From: Acanthamoeba sp. SK_2022b
Lineage: Eukaryota; Discosea; Longamoebia; Acanthamoebidae
Direction of reading: 5' to 3'
Length of the DNA: 64,000 nucleotides
NCBI GenBank assembly: GCA_027943245.1
Contig: JANDJZ010000110.1
Coordinates: 62,001-126,000 of the forward strand
Below are positions 42,247-54,600 of this stretch, one piece after another. The notes under the pieces are model-generated. The model did not search any database, had not been told where the DNA came from, and worked only from the letters and a program-made list of their open reading frames with translations. The translations under genes were made by a program, and so were the position numbers. The first letter of the stretch is position 1; each line of letters begins with the position of its first letter.

Positions 42247-44037
42247 TCATCGGAGGAAGTTGAGGTAGAGGTTGGACGCGGTGCCGATGACGCCCATGGA
42301 GAGGCCGATGGTGATGAGGAGCGACGAGAGGTAGGTGTGGGGGTCCTTCCAGCTCGCGCCCGACACCTTGAGGTGGGTGAGCGCCGGCACGATGTGGCCG
42401 CAGAACATCACGCACGTTCCGCCCAGCAGACCAAACACCTGCTCGTCGGTCCACATGTGTGAGCGAATGCGAATCACTCCCGCGCGCGAGTGTGGTCGTC
42501 AAGGCAGGGGGACAGATACCGTGGTGATGTTGGGGACGGCGATGGCCACGAAGACGAGGAGGAAGATGATGGCCAGCGTCTCCAGCACGTCACGAAAGAC
42601 GTGCGGGCCTTCGCTCGGGCCAAAGAGCATGTAGTCCACACTGCGCAGGAGGCGGTGAGCGTTTGGCGGCTGCGGAGGACATAAACAGGGAGGGCGGGGG
42701 AGGAGGGGGAGAGCACTACCTTGTGCGACAGGGCGTGGTGAAGAAGGGCACGCTCATGATGAGGGCGATGGTGAAGATGAACGACGCGGCCTGGAGCAGT
42801 ATGTCGCTCAGCGGGTAGTTATTCAGCATATTCTGCTGCGTCGCATCCAGGAACGACAAGTAGCCGCACACGCCTTCCATCAACGCACACGCACACATCA
42901 CACACACACATCACACACACACATCACACACACACACACACACACACACACCACACGATGATGTCAGAGCTTGCGCGCACGGGAGGCAGGGCGCACGGGA
43001 GAGGGCGTACCGAGAGCAGAGTTGAAGAGGAAGAGGATGAGGCAGTCGGTGAAGAGGATGCTCTGCATGCGCCGGCCGTCCTGGGGCTGGAGCTCCTGGT
43101 AGAGCGGGAAGATGGAGATGTGGGCCGAGTAGACGTAGAGCATGATCGGGAGGAGCGGGAGGAGCGCGGGCGACCCAAAGTTGGCGTAGGCGATGCGGTC
43201 GCGCACGACGTCCCACTCGGTGGCCAGCGCGAAGCGCTCGAACGAGCGGAAGAGGATGATGAACAGCAGGAAGAAGATGGAGGCGAAGCCCAGCGACGAC
43301 ACGTAGCGCAGCGACGACAGGTTCTTGACCAGCGCCAGCGGCAGGATGACGACCAGGGTGAAGGCCAGGATGAGGAACCACCGCTCGGTCAGGAAGGCCG
43401 ACGCCGCGGGCCCCGGTGACCACGAGGAGGAGGAGGAGGAGGAGGAGTAGTAGTGGGACAGCTCGCCCAGGTCCACGCCCAGGAACAGCCGCAGGTAGTT
43501 GGGCAGCACGTCGCCCACGATGATCAGCTTGCCGATCGCGCTGCCCCACGACACGACGATGATGTTCACGTTCACCACCTTCTCCTGTTGCGTTGTGCGC
43601 GCGCGTGGGAGAGTGAGCGTTGATGTGGAGCGATAGCGAGAGAGAGAAAGAGAGAAGGCTGGGCCCACACCATGCGCTTGCCCAGGACTTTGCCGACGAG
43701 CTCCTCGTAGGAGGTGGTGTGGGTGGCCTCGAGCGCGGAGACGAGGAGGTGGTAGGAGTAGAAGGTGAGCGCCGCGCCCAGCAGGAGGAAGGCCACGCCC
43801 GACGCCAGCCCGAATTGCATGAAGATGAATGGCAGCGTCAGCGACGAGGAGCCTGCACCGCGCGCGTACACACGTCGTCCATGTTGGTCGGTAAGAAAGA
43901 GCGCCTACGTAGTCATGGGACTGCACATTGCAACGGCTGTTGGCCAAGGGTGGGCCGGTGTACCGATGGTCGATGTGAGCATCTGGAAGGTTGACGCCAC
44001 CACTCCGCCCTTGGGCAGCGTGTACCACGGCTGGTGC
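42247..44037 (-). CDS. Amino acid transporter, AAAP family (SLC38/SNAT-like)
   Basis: Proton- or sodium-coupled amino-acid carrier. The N-terminal exon (to about 43971) ends YTLPKGGVVASTFQMLTSTI and joins GSSSLTLPFIFMQFGLASG, the conserved unwound first helix of the fold. Further hydrophobic segments: GVAFLLLGAALTFYSYHLLV, EKVVNVNIIVVSWGSAIGKL, FLILAFTLVVILPLALVKNL, FASIFFLLFIILFRSF, LLPIMLYVYSAHISIFPLYQ, FTDCLILFLFNSAL, DILLQAASFIFTIALIMSVP, LETLAIIFLLVFVAIAVPNI and VFGLLGGTCVMFCGHIVPAL. About 11 helices fit the family. It ends NLYLNFLR. The start codon is uncertain: no clear ATG precedes the first exon, which may itself be exon 2. Confidence 0.88.
42890..42955 (+). repeat. (CA)n-type imperfect microsatellite in an intron
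   Basis: CACACACAT units grade into pure CA; (TG)n on the coding strand. It lies between two exons of the amino-acid transporter. Confidence 0.85.
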
Positions 44038-44102
44038 GTGCACCACGGATAATAGAATTAATGAATAATTATTATGTTTAATAATTATTTCAAATTAATT
44101 AT

Positions 44103-44570
44103 TCATAATTGCTGGCGCAAGTAGAGAGAGACCAAACAAACACAAGTAGGTGATGGAGGGGGTGGGCAACCTGCGTGGTGGCTGTGGGCTGGCTGGCGTA
44201 AGCTGTTTCCTCGTCTCCTCCCACGAGGAGATGCAGCCATGCAAGGATGATGGAGGCGAAAAGCAAGTGGCGCAGCGAGAGGAGGAACAAATACGGACCA
44301 CCGTCGCCGACTGGGCACGAGCAGAAGCCGTCCTTGATCTGAACATCGGACACGCGGGGCTCCACGAGCACCCATACATCATACTTGTCCGCCTGTGAGC
44401 CCTGCACACATAGTAAATAAGACCTTTATTCTTTAATTTTACAAAAATAATAAAATATAATGTGGAAGGTACCTGGCACTTGGCGCGTATGGTGTGGCCC
44501 TGGTGCGACAAACTCGAGACGGCGCGCGTTTCGTAATACTTGATTACATAAATCTGACTTTAGCTTGCTT
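44103..44570 (-). pseudogene. SWIM zinc-finger domain remnant
   Basis: Minus-strand exons read YYETRAVSSLSHQGHTIRAK CQ (donor GTACCT near 44471), then GSQADKYDVWVLVEP, VSDVQIKDGFCSCPVGDGG. This is the SWIM pattern (strand, AKCQGS, CxCP). The last two ligands (C-x-H) are not found: the expected CKH is replaced by a sequence reading SLRHLLFASIILA. The 5' part of the gene is missing and the sequence runs into the CpG-poor block. Probably a truncated gene. Confidence 0.55.
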
Positions 44571-44574
44571 TACA

Positions 44575-46860
44575 GGGGAGAGCACATGGCCACACACACC
44601 TAGGGGGAGGTTGGCTGGACTCAAGCAGTTGACATAGGGGCACACAGTTCATCCTGCATATGGGGTGCACTCAGTCAGGCCCAGCCATGGCTCAGCTTGC
44701 ACAGAGCAGGGGGGTTACCTCATACACAACATTGCCTCCAGAGCAGGCCAGTGGTGCCACTACCATCATAGCTGCCCACCACATCCAGTGCTTGCCAACC
44801 TCCATCTGTTGCTCAGATTGCAATCAATATTTGGTACTGCGCCTGCTGGCAGCTTTGCATGACGCTGCAAGCAACCAAGCGACCATGCTATCTGCTGAAG
44901 AATAAGAAAACAAAAAAAATTAAAACTGGTAGCAGCTGTTGTGTTGTGGTTGGTGTTATGCTGTGGTATTGTGTGCAGTGGTGTTGTGGTTGTGATGGTG
45001 TTGTGTTGTTGTGGTGGTGTTGTGGTGTTGTTGTTGAGGTGGTGTTGTGATGTTGAGGTGTTGTGGATGTTGTGATGGCGTTGTGGTGATGTGGTGTTGT
45101 GGTGTTGTGGTGATGGTGTGGTGGTGATGGTGTGGGGATGGTATGTGGTGATGTTGTTGTGATGGTGGTGGTGATGGTGTGGTGGTGATGTTGTGGTGTT
45201 GTTGAGGTGTGGTGATGTTGCAGTGGTGTTGTGGTAGTGTTGTGGTTGTGATAGTGTGTGATGATGGTGTGGGGTTGGTGTGGGGATGGTGTGGAGTTGT
45301 TGGGGTGATGTTGTGGTGTTGTATTGATGGTTCACCCATCAGCAATGATTGGACATTGGCTTTGCATGGGCAAACACCAATGCAATGATAGAATTTTGCA
45401 GCCTGGAACTTCCCAGTTTCAGGAGATGTAGGGCCATACAGGGGTTTCTCTCCCTTCCTTTTTTGTCTTAGTGTCACAACACCAAACCACCTCCCCAACA
45501 TCAGAATGACAATAGTGATGCCTGCCCCAGCTGGTTTTGTAAGGCCATCTGTTCATTTAACTTCATTTTCACACAAAAAACTACCCTCCATTTTTTGCAC
45601 CGCTCCATTGACTTTTACTTCATAAAATGAAAAATTTTACCTCATTAAAATCCATTTTATAGCACATAACAAACAATTACTCTACCTAAAATATTGTTAA
45701 AATTACAATTGTTACTTGGTCTAAAGCTGGTTAATTCACCAGATAGCACTGCATTCCTGGAAATGAGTGCATAAAAAAACGCCAGTCATTTTCGACCTGT
45801 CATTTGATAAAAGAGGAGGTTTTACCGTGTTGTGGAGATGCTGTTGTGGTGTTGTGATGGTGTTGTAGTTGTAGTTGTGACCCAATGTTTTGCACTGTGT
45901 GCAGTGGCTATGCTTGTGGTCACAGTTCCACTCTACTGCAGGAGCAATGATCCTTGTGCACTTGATGGTTGTCATGTTTTCAGCACAAGTGCCCGCCATT
46001 GAGGACTTGTTGTGATTGCCATTGTTGCAGTTGTCAAACTTGCATGTATGGTGCTAATCATTGTCTAATAAAAAGAACCAGTGCAGCCATGAGCTTGGTA
46101 AGTTGTTTGTGTGGAGGGCTGTTGATGCCTTAAGTTTCTGGTTCACTTGAGTGTAAACTCAAAGTCAATGTTTGCCTTTTCAATGTAGTTGATAGAGCAG
46201 TTGCCAGAGGCAACAAGTTGGGTGCTGGTAGCAAGTCTATAATGCACCAGATGTGGCATTATAAGTGATCGACACTGAGTCAGAGGTGATCAACACTGCA
46301 GTTTAGTGGAGAAGTTCCTTGAGGAATGAATACTGGATGTGCTTGTTGAAGTTCTTTGAGTTAAATCAGTTAGCAAGCTGTTGCCAGATGACTTGTGGAC
46401 CAAGAATGTCCTTGCTGAACCAGTGACACAACACAGGGTTGAGCTGCATTGTGATCATGGTGGAGGCAATGCTTGATTGGCTGACAAGTGCTTAGTGTAG
46501 TTGATGTATCCATATGTTGCAGTTGGTCCTGTCAAGGTGCTGACCAGGCAAGGAGTCATACAGGATCACATTGTGGTAGGCAGTCATGGACATAGCCAAG
46601 GGTGCAGCAGGTGGCCCTTGGTTCACAAGTAAGAGCTTCCTGTAGTTGAGCAAGTTGTTGTCTGAGGTCCTCAATGGCCTCATGGTGATGACTGTTGCCC
46701 TGGTCATTGCTGGTTGCAGCCTCTCATGTTGATTGCAAAGAGCAGTATAGCAATTGACAAGGTCTTTGGACAGCCCTCTGCAACAGCTCACCCAGAAGGT
46801 ACTTTACCTGTCCAGAAATGTGATTGTGCTCCTTCAATGCAAAGAATCCAGCACTGTCTG
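44575..46860. other. Second CpG-poor, AT-richer block without genes
   Basis: CG dinucleotides are very rare here, while TG and CA are abundant. It contains the GTTGTGG-type repeat at 44935-45340, a shorter similar patch at 45825-45870, and unique-looking AT-rich sequence (ACTACCCTCC..., long stretches near 45590-45720). No host-like gene is visible up to the kinase start at 46946. Confidence 0.7.
44935..45340 (-). repeat. Long imperfect GTG/TGT repeat, mirror of 37125-37905
   Basis: About 400 bases of GTTGTGGTGTTGTGGTGATG-type sequence, the reverse complement in kind of the CACCACAAC block. It is the same satellite-like composition in opposite orientation. Confidence 0.88.
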
Positions 46861-46945
46861 CGTTGAGTGGGTTTCTGGAAAGACCAGCAAAGCTGTCACC
46901 GTGCAGAGAGCTTGTTCTGGCCTGTTTGGCGCCTTTTTCTTGAAG

Positions 46946-49916
46946 ATGGATTTGCCCCCAGAATCACTGCACCCGCAACCCGCAGCACCTCGATTCGAAA
47001 CACCAACCAAACCATTCAAAGAGGTTTCTTCATCCAAGCCTTCTGTTTCAGAGAACTTTGGTGACGCTGAACTCAATCGCGCTCGAATCAATAAACAATC
47101 TGAAAAACAACTGCCAAGCCGCCTACTCGATTTGTCTTCATTTCTTACAACTGAATATGAAGTGGTTCCCGTTTGCAAGGTTCGTCTTAACATTCCTCTT
47201 TTGATGCACCATTAACCATTGGAATGCCCTCTTGCATGTCCTTAAAGTGGAGCTGCTTGATTCCAGAGATGGAAGCTTGCATCTTGAGGAAGACATTTCT
47301 ACATCCTTCCACACCGTATTGCCTTCAGAATTCGCGCTTACCGCCAATCCCCCTCGGCCATTCGTGGGTGAAGCACTACGTTAGACTCCTCCGAGACACA
47401 TATGGCTGGGTAAGTGCTGTTACTCTTGCCGCTCTCACGTTTGGCGTGATCACAGACGCATTTGCGACACCAGGTCAAACGGCTCGAGCTCCTACAGAGC
47501 CTCGGACAGGCGCCCACCGAGTCAACCTGGCGCAGCTACGTCTATACGGACAGTGAGAGAATCTTTCTTGATGATCCTGAACTTCATGCCGAGTGGTACT
47601 ATACTGCAGAGCTTCGAAGTTGTTTGCCCACCGTCAGTGCTGACAACCATGCACAGCAATTCGCAGCTTGGCATTGCAGCAATCCACCATCCTGCTGCAG
47701 GCGCTCGGCCCAACGTCTCTATGGGCATCGTCAGCGTAATGCCTGATGCGCTGCCAGGCTGCAGGACGGGAAGCTTGTCCCTCTGCTTCGCTGATGGGGA
47801 GGAGAAGCGCCACCCCGAGAACAACTCTGACGAGTACAGTGATCCTTCTCCTCCCTTCTCTTTGCAAGACAAGACAATTGACCTTTCAACTCTTCGTTAC
47901 AGGGCCAAGCTTCTATGTATCATGTCGGCTCGCATGCACCACATCAAGGACTCACTTGGCTTGGCCTTTTGGGATGGTAGCTACTGCGATCTTCCCCTGC
48001 CGGTAGCGGTGGGCACATTACGGTGCGGCGCCAAATGGTCGGTCTACCTGATGTGGCGCGACGGAAACCGTCAGCCATTCCAGTGGGCGAAGGTCATCAA
48101 CGAGAAGGACCTGAGCACGCCAGAGGAGTTTCTGCACTACACTACCTTCACCTTCCGTCTGTTCCGCTACGGACAAATGTTCAAGAACGTCGTCAAGAAG
48201 CGTATTGAGGATGTACGTTCCCAAGCCTGTACAGTATCAGTAGCTTTATCATTCATTTTCTCATCTTTATCCACACATAGCTCCACAGTAACGAACAGGA
48301 GAGTGATCAAGAAGGTGATCTTGAAGTATCAGAGGCGGAGCAAGATGATCAAAGTCACTTGCCGTCGCCTGGACAGCCTCCTGCGCCAGCACAGCAACAG
48401 GTACGTGGATTAATAGGATGTGGTAGGTAATCACTCACAAGCTTCCTTTGCTAAAGGGCGGACAACCAAGCAAGGGTACAGCCACGTCGGAGCCAGCGCG
48501 AGGAAAGCAATGGACTCAGATGGAAGTGCTCTCTCGGGTACCGAGCTTCCTTTTTTGAAGCCTGTTTACTAAGCACTGACCAGCACTTCCATGTGTTGGT
48601 GGGCGACCTGAGTAGGACGAGGAGAGAGAACTGGACATCACAGTAGGTGGCACACGGCACGACGGCCTTTATGTTGTGCGCAAAATGTCCAAGTTGTACG
48701 ATCCTCAGCGTCACAAGCGAGAAGTCAATGCCTACAAGCTGTTAAGTAACCAAGGTGCGAGCGAGCCATGAAAGCTGCTTCTTGCCCACTTGTAGGCTCA
48801 TAGTATTGTGCACGTTGGCGTGTTGCTTATGGCGCAGGTGTGACACCCCAGCTGCTAAGGCACTGGAAAGATGAGGCCACAAAGCGCTTGGTGATGGAGC
48901 TCGAGTACCAGCCTTCCATCCAGAATTACTATCCCACCACAATGACGGAGCTCAGGCAGTACATGGTCGGTGTTCTTAAGGTACCGCCACTCTTGACCAA
49001 CTTTCCATTACAGCCGAAGCATTGATTCAACACGCATGTCCTTACAACCAATAACAAACAAACGTCCCAGATTTTGGCCCACCTGCACGACACGGTGGGC
49101 ATGATTCACAGAGATATCAAACGAAGCAACATTCTCGTCTACAAGACGTCTTCGAGCGGTATTTAAAACAGATTCGATGTGTTGTGGTGTTGTTGTGCTG
49201 TCACAAATCACTCACTTGCCTTCTCCAGCACACAATGTTAACCATCATGTCTCTCTTTCTCTGGGGCAGACGTGAAGGTCAAGTTGGTGGACTTGGAGTA
49301 CTCGCACCTTTTTACCCAGCCCATCGAGGAGTGTGAGGAGCACTACGGCACATACGGCTACATTTCCCCGGAATGCTGGGATGCTTGGTATGGGATGGCC
49401 TCGTTGGAAGTCAAAAAGCAGGTGCGCATGCATCCCATTATTACAGTGGTATTCATTCTGTTTGGATGCTCTGTGCTATATCCAGACGGTAATGAACGGA
49501 GCTGGAGACATGTTCGCGCTGGGAATCATCTTGGTCGAGTTCCTCTTCGGAATCTGGCTTGATGGCCAGCAGAGGGAGAGCATCGAACTCACCAGGTTCC
49601 TCTCCCAAGTCACAACGATTCCGGACGCCCAACAGCATGGTCCTCAGCCCGTAAAGGACCGATGTGTCGACCAGTTCATTCGCCAGCTTGGGTAAGTTCA
49701 CCAAGCATGGGCGTGATTATTACGGGTGTTGCTTGACTTTTCGCCTGCTGATTGCCTTCCAGCGTCAAGCCGGTGTGGTCGGAGGGCTTTATGCTGGCGC
49801 GGCTCGATGGTGGCGACGAGGCTTTGAATCTCTTGCAAAGGCTTACCTGCCATGCCCCCGGCGATCGGCTGACCGCGGCGCAGGCGCTCGCGCACCCCTT
49901 CTTGAATGGGGAATGA
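46946..49916 (+). CDS. Divergent Ser/Thr protein kinase with large N-terminal region
   Basis: About 12 exons starting at 46946 (MDLPPESLHPQPAAP). The N-terminal half (HSWVKHYVRLLRDTYGW, EWYYTAELRSCLP, LAFWDGSYCDLPLPVAVGTL, PFQWAKVINEKDLSTPEEFL) is not a domain I recognise. The kinase part follows: LYVVRKMSKLYDP (Lys in the VAIK position), REVNAYKLL (C-helix Glu), MIHRDIKRSNILV (catalytic loop), VKLVDLEYSHL where DFG is expected, GTYGYISPECWDA (APE-like), GDMFALGIILVEFLFG, and PGDRLTAAQALAHPF. Phe and Gly of DFG are replaced by Leu and Glu, but the metal-binding Asp stays. The exon junction between 47600 and 47710 is uncertain. Substrate unknown. Confidence 0.8.
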
Positions 49917-50026
49917 CAGTCTGGAGCAGCCTTTGACGTGAACCCAAACAACAAGGACCTTTCCGAAGAGTTATTTTCATTCTGTTTTTGAATTGGATGA
50001 ACGAAGTTGGGATGCAGTGGTTTGTT

Positions 50027-50433
50027 CTAGTTGAGGGCGATGGATCGGCGCTTGTGGGTAATGGTGGCGGCGATGTAGCGCAGAAGATCCTTCTTCGTAC
50101 AGATGCCCTCCACACGCCCGAGCTTCGTCACCACCACGTATCGGCAGCCCATGCGCTGGAACAGGTCCAGCACCACGTTAAGCGGGGTCTCGCGGCTGAG
50201 CTGCAGTGGACTCTGCATTTGTTGTGCGTTGCGTGAGCTCGGGCTTCCCCATCCGCACACCGGGAGGGTCAAGGGAGAGCGTACGAGATCTATCCACGGG
50301 CGGAGGTGGAATTCGGGCTGCGCGTCGAGCTGCGGCGAGGAGAACTCCTGCGCAATGCAGCAATACGTGTTGTCCCCGAACGCTCCATTGGTACGGGCGG
50401 CCTCTGCAACGACCACCCCCCGACATGAGACTC

Positions 50434-50484
<51 letters not shown>

Positions 50485-51602
50485 TAATAATAATAAAAAC
50501 AAAGCACAGGGTACCGAGGGCACGCTGCAGTTCTCGACGGGCGATGTAGCCGATGAGCAGCATCTCGCGGGCGTTACTGACGAGGGGATATCCGCTGTAC
50601 GACGTGCGCTCCAACAGATTCTCTGCGCCGACCCCCCCACCACCACACCCACGTCACGGTGTGAGAGATCCACACCAGCACACATACAAACACTATCGGA
50701 TTGTTGTGGGGGGGGACGTGTCGGTACCGAGCCCTCGTATGGTGTTGTGGGCCGACGCGTCGATCACTTGGATGTTTTCGTCCTGCGGCAGTGCATGCGA
50801 TGCGTGTGAGAAAAGAAAGAGCGCATTATGCGGCGTTGCATGAGGCTGCGCGCCAGTTATGTGGGAGGAGCGATGGGTGGTGACATACGTGCATGATTTC
50901 GGCGAGCATGTGAGAGTGATCGCCCACACGCGTCTTGATGTCCAGGAAGGGGTAGCCGGCCATGATGACGTGCTCATCGTAACTGTCATCGGTGAATGAG
51001 GACCATGGCACGACTCTGTCATGGCCGTGGGCAAGCCGGCTGGGAGGAGGAGGAGGGCGGCGTACATTCCGTTGCGGCCAAAGGCGTTGGCGACCCATTT
51101 GCTCACCAGGACGGCCAGCACGATCGGGAATATGTAGTCCACATCTACGCAACGCCACGGGTTATTACTCGTTTTGTTTTGTTTTTGTTTTTGTTTTTGT
51201 TTTTGTTTTTGTTTTTGTTTTTGTTTTTGTTTTTGTTTTGTTGTCGGCGGGTGGGAAGGCGTACTGCCGGTCATTTCGAACGCGATCACCACCAGCGAAA
51301 CTGTGGGCCGTCATCAGATAGAGTCGAGCGTCCATGGATTTGTAGGTGTGGTGAGCATGCAAGGCTTCACGACGCAGCCGAACGTTCGGCCAAGGGAAGG
51401 GAAAGAATGGGAGGCAACGCAACTGGTCATGCGCGTGTAGCCCGAGAGGACGGCCGTGGCGCCGAGCAGAGCGTACACGCCCGGGTCGACGCACTGCTCG
51501 TGATCACCGAGCGGGCACGTCGTGAACACCTGCCACCCAGAAAAGCCGCTGCGGTGCCCCCCCCCCCGAGTTTGAGTGCACATCACGGCAAAAGGGGCGC
51601 TG

Positions 51603-51664
<62 letters not shown>

Positions 51665-54600
51665 GCCCAATGACATGGGAAGAAGGTTACCGCTGGATGC
51701 ACTGGGTGATAATGCCGATGGCGCGGCCCATGCAGGCGCCCACGCCCAGCGCCGGAATGAACAGACCGCCCGGCACTTTGAGGCCAAAGGTCCAGATGGA
51801 GAAGCCGAGCCGACAGATGGCTGCGAAGATGAGCCACAAGATGGGCTTCCACGGCGCATCGAGGCTGTGACCACGGCAGCAAAGTGCGTGAGTGCGAGCT
51901 GCGCTCCCCTCGTGTTGAGTGCGGCGGTGAGAGGGGAGAGGGAAGGGAGCCGCGGTACTCGCAAAGGGCGGCCATCTGCTTGTGGATGGGGCTGCAGGTG
52001 CTGAACAGCCGCGAGAGCACCTGTTCGGTGTCATGTCTCGTGTAGTCATTGGGATACGAGATCAACGCCGTTATGGCCGCCACACACACGATCTCCAAGA
52101 TCGGATGCCTGGCCAACCACACGCACACACGTGTACGTGAGCCACTCACTCGGTGATGCGCCGTGAGCCCACAATGATCAAGGAAGAGATCACGCACTTG
52201 GCCATGATGGACGTCTTTCGGTAGGAGCAGAGACGCAGGTTGAGCTTGATGAATAGCGCCCCGCAGAGACCTGCGCGCAGCACGAGCACCCTCGATGAGC
52301 TTCCTTTTACCCCCTCCAACGACGACCACCGCTACGTGGCCTTGATGTCAAAACGCGCGCATTAATGGCGGAGGGGCGCACCTCCCAGCGCAGAGGTGAC
52401 GAGGAAGGGGACCAGCTCGAACACCTTCCAGTTGGTCGCGAAGTTGCCCTCGAACACCACCACCTTGCCCGTGTTCAGGGGATCGATGAACTGCGCGAGG
52501 CGTGCGCGCGCGGTGAGCGTCGGCGCAACGTTGTTTTCCCACGAGGTGCAATCGCCGCGGTTGAACAGGCCTGGGAGAGGAGAGGGGCGGGGCGGGGCGG
52601 GGCCACGCACCTGCACCACAAGGACGGCGATGACGGAGCCAAAGAATGCGCGCCACATGTTCTTGTGGGGGAAGTAGTAGCTGCACTCCTGTTCTCGTTG
52701 GGTGGCAACCAAAAGGCGAGGGAGTCGTTAAGAGAGAGAGGACTCGTCGTGAAGTGGCCGTGCGCTATGGGAGTGTAGGCTTACCTCAAGACCGAATATG
52801 GTGCCGCCGATGGGCGACCCGAAAGCCACGGACACGCCACAAGCCATGGCCGCGCTCATGATTTCCCGCTTCTTGGCTGTCAATACGCACACACGCACAC
52901 GCACATACACGAGACACGGTAAGACGCAATGAGCGGCGGAGCAAAAGAGATCAAGAGAGAGAGAGAGAGAGAGCGGGCGCGCGTGCCTTCGTTGTTGTAG
53001 TACTTGGGGAAGAGTCGGACCCACACCTCGGCAGCGCAGCAACCGATGTGGACCAGCGGGCCCTCCTTGCCCACGCTGAGTCCCGAGCTTACCGACAAGA
53101 TCTGTGCGTGCGTGGGTCCATCGCAATGGACAGGCGCCGCGTTTGAGCCACACACGTCTGGCCAGCAACTGGCTGATGGATGGCTCAGAGCGGCGTGCGT
53201 ACCAGACCGAGAAACTTGACGACGAGAGTCTGGAAGGAGGCAAAATTCTTGATGACGTAGCCGTTGAGGATGGCCTTAACCTGCGAGACCACGGCAGACA
53301 CACAGCCCCCTTAGCTTAAACTATCGGTCCCAAGAAAGGCGAGGATTTACTCCAGTGGAGGATTGGGGGGGGGGGTGAACGGGAGACGCACTTCGGTGAT
53401 ACCCGAACCCGCGGCCCACTTGCACAGGCTGAACGTGAGCCAGCCCGCCAGACCAGCGTACGACGTCTGTCCGGCCCCGGCCCCAAACGTATGAGATGCG
53501 CGTGACGAGGAGTTGTGGCAGCGAGAGGCCCTGGGCGGTGGGTTTGGATTGGGGGGGGGTACCGCCATAATGGTGTAGATAAACATGGAAAATAAATAGG
53601 TGAGCGGGCCAGCAGGAATGCCCAGCGTGTCCGACCAATCCCGCCACGCGCACGATCCTGGAGGAAGAGAATGGCACGACCGACCGAGGTCAGCGACACG
53701 GGATCGACACAGAGTCGGTCTACGTGGTTGAGGAGCTAGTGAGAAGGCGGGAGAACACGCACGAGGATCGACGCAGCAGATGTGCTCGGTGAGCCACCAG
53801 TCGGTGGTGCAGAAGCCGAACTTGGTTCCGGTGAAGAAGTTGACGCCCATCTCGATTATTGCGCCCAGCAGCCCCGTGGTGACACCTGGCCGGAAGCAAA
53901 AGCGCGCGAGTGCTTAGCGCGGTTGAACAGACGGAGGCCCCCACAGATCGACCGACGACGATCACGACAATATCACAACAAACGACGCGCCTCCGGCAGC
54001 TTAGAGCCAGGCGTACCGACGAAGACGATGAAGATCCAGCCCTGCGTTCGGTAGAAGAGTTTGCGCAGCGTGTTCAAGAAGGTCTTCTGCTCTCGTCCAC
54101 CCCCCCCCCATTCGCATAGCGCACGCGCATGAGCACAGCCACCACCTATGCACACACGTACAGTAGGCCCGGATCACCATCTCCAAGCCGGCGCGGAAGC
54201 ACGTACCGGCTGCTGAGAGAAATGACCGGAGAGGGGTTGTTAGTGAGATGGCCCGGCTTGCTTACGGGCCAGAGAGAGGTGGCGCGTACCAGTCTGGCGT
54301 TTCGAGCGCGGTCCCTCCCGTTGACGATGGACTCCCGCACCCAATCTGTCCCCGCGCACACATGCGCGCGTGCAAGTGCGTTGAGGAGTTGAACGACAAC
54401 CACAAGGGGGAGCCTTCGGAAAGGGGAGGAGAGGCACGCACCAATGCTGTCCCCGTCTTCGTAGACGGAAGAGTAGCAGTTCAACTCACCGTCGGCGAGC
54501 ACGCCCTTGGACCACTCGCGCGTCAGCAGCGCCAAGTTGGGTGCGGACTGACCACCACACACACAACGGGCAAACAGCAATTCCAAACGCGCGCGCGTGA

